In this document: positions 6,142 to 9,102 of the stretch, one piece after another
Position numbering within the stretch: position 1 is the first letter of the stretch
Layout: each line of letters starts with the position of its first letter
DNA from: Candidatus Calditenuaceae archaeon JGI OTU-3
Lineage (GTDB): Archaea > Thermoproteota > Nitrososphaeria_A > Caldarchaeales > Calditenuaceae
NCBI GenBank assembly: GCA_000494185.1
Contig: AWOC01000002.1
Location: 6,929-16,030, forward strand
Direction of reading: 5' to 3'
DNA: 9,102 bases
The notes under the pieces: generated by a model
Seen by the model: the letters and a program-made list of their open reading frames with translations, nothing else
The model's database searches: none
What the model was told of the DNA's origin: nothing
Translations under genes and position numbers: made by a program

Positions 6142-6423
6142 TCATCTCCCCAGCAAAACACTTAACGATTCCTTTAGCTCAGCCGACCTCCTCGCCAGCT
6201 CTGCAAGACCCTTTCTAAGAGCGTCTTCAGCCTTATACCCACTTTTAGTCCTTAGGACGAATCTTATCGTGCCCAAAAGTGGGTGTGTTAGGCTCGCACC
6301 AGCATATTCAACTTCCTCGGAACTGTTTAATACCTCTTGCAGCGCATCAAGTACGCTGAAGTCAACACCTCTAATCTCCATCTCGATCACTAGGTCGCTC
6401 TTCTCAACTATCTTGACTTCCAG
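6142..6423 (-). CDS. rpoL: DNA-directed RNA polymerase subunit L (Rpb11-like), CTG start
   Basis: RpoL forms the assembly platform of archaeal RNA polymerase as a heterodimer with RpoD. The core VEYAGASLTHPLLGTIRFVL and the following RTKSGYKAEDAL are diagnostic. The helix that usually contains a GEDHTLxNLL motif is divergent here (GVDFSVLDALQEVL). Counting only ATG/GTG/TTG starts, the first is GTG at 6390 (82 residues), which cuts off the first beta strand. Extending in frame to CTG at 6423 adds MEVKIVEKSDL, which matches the usual 'MEIK' beginning of RpoL and gives a normal 93 residues. An in-frame TGA at 6430-6432 forbids a longer form. GGTGAT at 6429-6434 sits 5 bases before the CTG. With this start the gene overlaps csl4 by 16 bases, pointing to translational coupling. 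Confidence 0.9.
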   Translation of the reverse strand: MEVKIVEKSDLVIEMEIRGVDFSVLDALQEVLNSSEEVEYAGASLTHPLLGTIRFVLRTKSGYKAEDALRKGLAELARRSAELKESLSVLLGR

Positions 6424-7019
6424 ATCACATCACCACTTACTGGGGAGAGCAGTCCTCTAAAAATGTTGAGCAGAGTATTAACCTTGCCATAGTAGGGGAC
6501 TACTGGCCTCCCCGCGTATTTTCGCTTACACCTTGTGCAGAGAAGTTCCCGTCCTCTAAGGACGAGGGGGGTTCCGCACAGGTCGCAGAATGCTTGAAAC
6601 GCACCCAGACCCCTGCCGCGGACTGTGAGCGTGTATACTCCATAAACATCGTCCCTGACCCGGGCAACTACGAGGTCTCCGATCGTGAAGAACGGCGTCT
6701 CACCCTTATACAGTATCGCGGCGGACCAGTTCTTCTTCAGATCGCGCCCAGCAATTGCCACTATGTCGCATAGGATCAGCTTGTCCTGCACCCCCTTAAC
6801 TTGGCAGAGGACTAGGTCTCCCCTCCCAATCTTGACGGACTGCCTAAAAGGCTTCACCGAGACCTTATGCGCCTTTAAGTCATACTCCGCTATACCTGCA
6901 ACGGTAGACACAACTATCCCATTAGGTATGGCGGCCGCCCCCTCATCCGGGCTGAATTCCTCAACTACACAAAGCCTGTCGCCAGGAAGCACCACGCGGC
7001 CAGAAGCCCTCAGACCCAT
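6408..7019 (-). CDS. csl4: exosome RNA-binding subunit Csl4
   Basis: Csl4 is part of the RNA-binding cap of the archaeal exosome (Rrp41-Rrp42 core), which degrades and tails RNA 3' to 5'. The 203-residue protein shows the expected order: an N-terminal domain with VVLPGDRLCVVEEF (9-22); a central S1-type RNA-binding domain from about 60 to 135, including RGDLVLCQV (66-74) and GDLVVARV (114-121); and a C-terminal zinc ribbon with CDLC (145-148) and CTRC (161-164), the part known to contact DnaG in other archaea. The ATG at 7019 has no strong Shine-Dalgarno and lies about 31 bases from the TATA element at 7046-7054, so the message is nearly leaderless. It heads the csl4-rpoL-tfs cluster and diverges from tmk. 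Length is typical. Confidence 0.94.
   Translation of the reverse strand: MGLRASGRVVLPGDRLCVVEEFSPDEGAAAIPNGIVVSTVAGIAEYDLKAHKVSVKPFRQSVKIGRGDLVLCQVKGVQDKLILCDIVAIAGRDLKKNWSAAILYKGETPFFTIGDLVVARVRDDVYGVYTLTVRGRGLGAFQAFCDLCGTPLVLRGRELLCTRCKRKYAGRPVVPYYGKVNTLLNIFRGLLSPVSGDVIWKSR
6429..6434 (-). promoter_or_regulatory. Shine-Dalgarno site for rpoL inside csl4
   Basis: GGTGAT on the - strand matches the archaeal anti-Shine-Dalgarno core and ends 5 bases before CTG at 6423. It encodes Gly-Asp near the end of Csl4 (GDVIWKSR). The position favours the CTG start of rpoL; the GTG at 6390 has no comparable site. Confidence 0.6.
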
Positions 7020-7045
7020 GCCTAAGTATAGGCATCAAGGACGTG

Positions 7046-7054
7046 TTAAATATA
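7046..7054. promoter_or_regulatory. shared bidirectional TATA element between csl4 and tmk
   Basis: TTAAATATA (TATATTTAA on the other strand) is the only AT-rich box between the two divergent genes. Its centre (7050) is 26 bases from GTG 7076 on the + strand, predicting a leaderless tmk message, and 31 bases from ATG 7019 on the - strand, predicting a leader of about 5 bases for csl4. Function is inferred from sequence and spacing. Confidence 0.6.
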
Positions 7055-7075
7055 GATGCTCTTCCAGTAATTGCC

Positions 7076-7669
7076 GTGCCTGGAAGTGGCGCGGTAATAG
7101 CTATCGAAGGCATCGACGGCGCCGGGAAGACTACGCAGGCTAAAAGGATTGTGAGGCGCCTCAGGAGTCTGGGTTATCGGGCAGCCTATACCTCCGAGCC
7201 CACTAATACGAGGATAGGAAGACTGATCAAGGCCGAGCTTACGGGAAGGATAACCAACCCACACAAGCAGGCCCTACTCTTCGCCGCAGATAGAATCGAC
7301 CATGTCTACAGGGTGATTAGGCCGCTGATGGAGAAGGGCTTCATAGTCGTCTGTGACCGCTACCTTTATTCATCCTACGCCTATCAAGGGGTATTGACTA
7401 GAGATATCGGGTGGGTGCGGGAAATCAATAAGATGGCGCCGCAACCCAGCCTAGCGATATTGATAGATGTTCCGGTGGACGTCGCTCTTCAGAGGAAGAG
7501 GCGGTTGCGGGGGTTTGAGGACGCCCAGCTGCTGGGGTCGGTTAGGGCCGCATACCTCAGGCTTCTCGAGGAGGGGTTGATGGTGATGGTTGACGGGAAT
7601 CGCGATGCTACAGAAGTTGAGAGAGATTTGCTGTCGATTATATCATCTAGGTTGGGTATAAGAGTCTGA
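7076..7669 (+). CDS. tmk: thymidylate kinase (dTMP kinase)
   Basis: This enzyme phosphorylates dTMP to dTDP with ATP in the dTTP pathway. From GTG 7076 the protein has 197 residues, in the normal range. The P-loop motif EGIDGAGKTT is at 11-20. The DRYLYSSYAYQG stretch (94-105) holds the DR(Y) motif and the substrate-specificity S-x-A-Y-Q-G of Tmk. ILIDVPVDVALQRK (128-141) is the strand preceding the lid, followed by the arginine-rich lid RRLRGFED. A longer frame opens at GTG 7043, but that would place the presumed TATA box inside the gene and add 11 residues ahead of the usual short N-terminus, so 7076 is preferred. The message would be leaderless. The end overlaps the opposing membrane-protein gene by 23 bases. 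Confidence 0.93.
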   Translation: MPGSGAVIAIEGIDGAGKTTQAKRIVRRLRSLGYRAAYTSEPTNTRIGRLIKAELTGRITNPHKQALLFAADRIDHVYRVIRPLMEKGFIVVCDRYLYSSYAYQGVLTRDIGWVREINKMAPQPSLAILIDVPVDVALQRKRRLRGFEDAQLLGSVRAAYLRLLEEGLMVMVDGNRDATEVERDLLSIISSRLGIRV

Positions 7670-8126
7670 TGGCTAGGTAGGTCGTAGTGATGCCGTATAC
7701 TATGTGAACTAATATGCTAAGTATGATCGGCTTATGTCCAAGTGGGTGTCGGTGGAGGGATACGCCTGTTATGGGCTTGTGGATCGGGTAAAGTGTGAGA
7801 ATCCAAAGAACCACTCCATAAAGGGCTCCAAGGACTAGTGGATCGGTGTATAAGACCAGGCCCAGGCTGACAGCTGCGGCCACATAAACCATGGCGGCCA
7901 GGCCGCCGTTTAGATAATGCAGTAGAAAGCTCCATACCAACAGTCTCTCAGGACTATTGACCCCACTTACTCTCGCGAGGATGCAGACATTTTCGTGCCA
8001 CTCCAATATCCCCACCAACCCCCACTTCCTATAAAACGGAAACTGGAGGAGAGTCATGAGGGTGGTCGCGGCAGTACCCGCGATAAACCCCACGACCAGG
8101 GCGTCTAGGGAGCCCTCAACGGCCAA
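7647..8126 (-). CDS. histidine-rich multi-pass membrane protein of unknown function
   Basis: No family is recognised for this 159-residue protein. Hydrophobic stretches suggest four or five membrane helices: about 7-29, 62-92 (one long or two short), 96-115 and 134-156. Histidines cluster at or near helix ends: H44 in WHEN, H70 in HYLN, H116, then H125, H127 and H131 in the loop SLHRHPLGHK, and H141. This could reflect metal or heme binding, but nothing proves it. The start is TTG at 8126, forced because the codon just upstream in frame is TGA. A strong BRE/TATA at 8153-8168 would give a leader of about 5 bases. The last 23 bases overlap the end of tmk on the opposite strand, which both frames tolerate intact. 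Confidence 0.82.
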   Translation of the reverse strand: MAVEGSLDALVVGFIAGTAATTLMTLLQFPFYRKWGLVGILEWHENVCILARVSGVNSPERLLVWSFLLHYLNGGLAAMVYVAAAVSLGLVLYTDPLVLGALYGVVLWILTLYPIHKPITGVSLHRHPLGHKPIILSILVHIVYGITTTYLAIRLLYPT

Positions 8127-8152
8127 TCATCGCTGGATATCCTTAGACTTGG

Positions 8153-8168
8153 TTAAAAAAGTTTTCGA
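8153..8168 (-). promoter_or_regulatory. BRE/TATA promoter of the histidine-rich membrane protein gene
   Basis: On the - strand TCGAAAAC (BRE-like, 8168-8161) is followed by TTTTTTAA (8160-8153). The box centre is about 31 bases before the TTG at 8126. This is the cleanest BRE plus TATA arrangement in the window and clearly points one way. Confidence 0.65.
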
Positions 8169-8190
8169 GACCTCTACCCCCTCGCCTATG

Positions 8191-8198
8191 TTTATATG
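8191..8198 (+). promoter_or_regulatory. TATA box of the pyruvate phosphate dikinase gene
   Basis: TTTATATG on the + strand is centred near 8195, predicting transcription from about 8221 and a leader of about 9 bases to TTG 8230. It overlaps an in-frame ATG at 8188, which argues against that ATG as the translation start. It is separate from the divergent box at 8153-8160. Confidence 0.5.
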
Positions 8199-8229
8199 GT
8201 GGGTGGCGTGCGAGTCTGTTGAGCGAGGT

Positions 8230-9102
8230 TTGCCCCGAGTCTTATTGTTTAGCGAGGCTAAAGGGTTATCAAGGTTTGAACTTGGAGGCAAAGGATATGG
8301 GCTGGTCGAGATGACTGCTGCCGGCCTACCCGTCCCTCCTGGGTTCACAATACTGACTTCCGCGTGTAAAGAGTACTATGCAAACGGTGGGAAAATCCCC
8401 GATGGGCTCCTCGAGGAAGTCCGCGAAAAGCTAAGAAAACTGGAACAAATAACTGGGAAGAGGTTTAACGATCCCAACAACCCGTTATTAGTGTCTGTAA
8501 GGTCTGGTGCACCATATTCTATGCCTGGCATGATGGACACCATACTTAACCTAGGCCTCAACGATGTCGTCGTCGAGGGCCTTGCTAAGCTTACGAACGA
8601 CAGGAGGTTCGCCTTTGACGCCTATAGACGGTTCATACAGATGTTTGGGAGGATCGCGATGGGTGTGAGGGGTGAGAAGTTTGAGCAGGAGCTGGAGCAA
8701 GTTAAGAAGAGGCTCGGGGTGAAGTACGACCACGAGATCCCCGCCCCGGAGCTCGAGAAGCTTGTTCAGAAGTTCAAGGAGATCATAAAACAGGAGACTG
8801 GGAGGGAGCTCCCTCAGGACCCATGGGACCAGCTAGTCATGGCGATTGAGGCCGTCTTCAAGTCTTGGAACAATCCACGCGCAGTAGAGTATAGGCGTTA
8901 CTACAAGATCTCAGACGATCTCGGCACCGCTGTGAATGTACAGCTTATGGTCTTCGGCAACATGGGGCCTGACTCGGGATCAGGGGTCGGATTCACCCGC
9001 GACCCCTCAACAGGGGAAAAACGGCTGTATGGAGAGTATCTGCCAAACTCGCAGGGAGAGGATGTCGTCGCAGGGATTAGGACGCCGGTCCCGATAGATA
9101 AG
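8230..9102 (+). CDS. ppdK: pyruvate phosphate dikinase, N-terminal part (runs off the window)
   Basis: Pyruvate phosphate dikinase interconverts pyruvate, ATP and phosphate with PEP, AMP and pyrophosphate. In hyperthermophilic archaea it links glycolysis and gluconeogenesis at the PEP node. The 291 visible codons cover the N-terminal ATP-grasp region: FELGGKGYGLVEM (16-28), LPVPPGFTI (33-41), VRSGAPYSMPGMMDT (90-104) with the ATP-binding R91, SWNNPRAVEYRR (212-223), DDLGTAVNVQLMVFGNMG (229-246), GVGFTRDPSTGEK (252-264), and E269 and Q275 in EYLPNSQGEDVVAGIRTP. The SMPGMMDT and NSQGEDVVAGIRTP forms distinguish it from PEP synthase. The phosphohistidine and PEP domains lie beyond the window. 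TTG 8230 is preferred; ATG 8188 is in frame but falls on the TATA box, and TTG 8245 would also leave the core intact. Confidence 0.93.
   Translation, partial: MPRVLLFSEAKGLSRFELGGKGYGLVEMTAAGLPVPPGFTILTSACKEYYANGGKIPDGLLEEVREKLRKLEQITGKRFNDPNNPLLVSVRSGAPYSMPGMMDTILNLGLNDVVVEGLAKLTNDRRFAFDAYRRFIQMFGRIAMGVRGEKFEQELEQVKKRLGVKYDHEIPAPELEKLVQKFKEIIKQETGRELPQDPWDQLVMAIEAVFKSWNNPRAVEYRRYYKISDDLGTAVNVQLMVFGNMGPDSGSGVGFTRDPSTGEKRLYGEYLPNSQGEDVVAGIRTPVPIDK

Noticed and set aside
7043..7076. Longer tmk start at GTG 7043.
   Set aside because: It would put the TATA box at 7046-7054 inside the gene and add 11 residues ahead of the usual short N-terminus; GTG 7076 fits both the promoter and the family.
8188..8229. 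ATG 8188 as the start of pyruvate phosphate dikinase.
   Set aside because: It is in frame but lies directly at the TATA box (8191-8198), so it would not be in the message; its extension (FIWWVACESVERG) is unlike the family N-terminus.
1..9102. Mobile elements, CRISPR arrays, defence islands or phage genes.
   Set aside because: No direct repeats, spacer pattern, transposase, integrase or toxin-antitoxin pair was found; gene content and codon use are uniform and housekeeping-like.

Overview
The window looks like a chromosomal segment of a hyperthermophilic crenarchaeon (Thermoproteota, perhaps Desulfurococcales-like; genus not assignable by eye). The evidence is a set of archaeal information-processing genes (TFS, RpoL and Csl4), archaeal TATA/BRE promoters with near-leaderless starts, a tRNA without encoded CCA, GTG/TTG/CTG start codons, heavy use of AGG/AGA and ATA codons, and very tight gene packing. 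No mobile element, CRISPR array, integrase or pseudogene was seen. This reads as ordinary core genome, with unusual detail in its starts and promoters.

Left block (1-3068, + strand): the tail of a substrate-binding protein, a FecCD/BtuC-type permease and an ABC ATPase carrying an extra C-terminal domain of about 180 residues form a type II (cobalamin/heme/iron-siderophore class) importer operon. An endonuclease V gene overlaps the end of the ATPase gene by 11 bases. It converges, with a 4-base overlap, on a thioredoxin reductase gene.

Middle block (3065-5627): trxB (- strand) diverges from a zinc-ribbon four-helix membrane protein gene (+ strand), and one nearly symmetric TATA element lies exactly midway between their starts. 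A small hypothetical gene follows on the + strand. Next come hsp20 and, upstream of it, tRNA-His(GTG), both on the - strand.

Right block (5747-9102): csl4, rpoL and tfs form a - strand cluster that pairs two RNA polymerase-linked proteins with an RNA exosome subunit. rpoL appears to start at a CTG codon inside the end of csl4, behind a good Shine-Dalgarno sequence. csl4 diverges from tmk (thymidylate kinase), again with a single shared TATA element midway. tmk converges with a 23-base overlap on a histidine-rich membrane protein gene. That gene diverges, from separate TATA boxes, from a pyruvate phosphate dikinase gene that runs off the right edge.

The genes group as nutrient import with DNA repair, redox and protein homeostasis, transcription with RNA decay, nucleotide synthesis, and central carbon metabolism. 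No wholly new system was found. The best leads are the two midpoint TATA elements between divergent genes, the CTG start of rpoL, the uncharacterised C-terminal domain on the ATPase, and the unknown small and membrane proteins.
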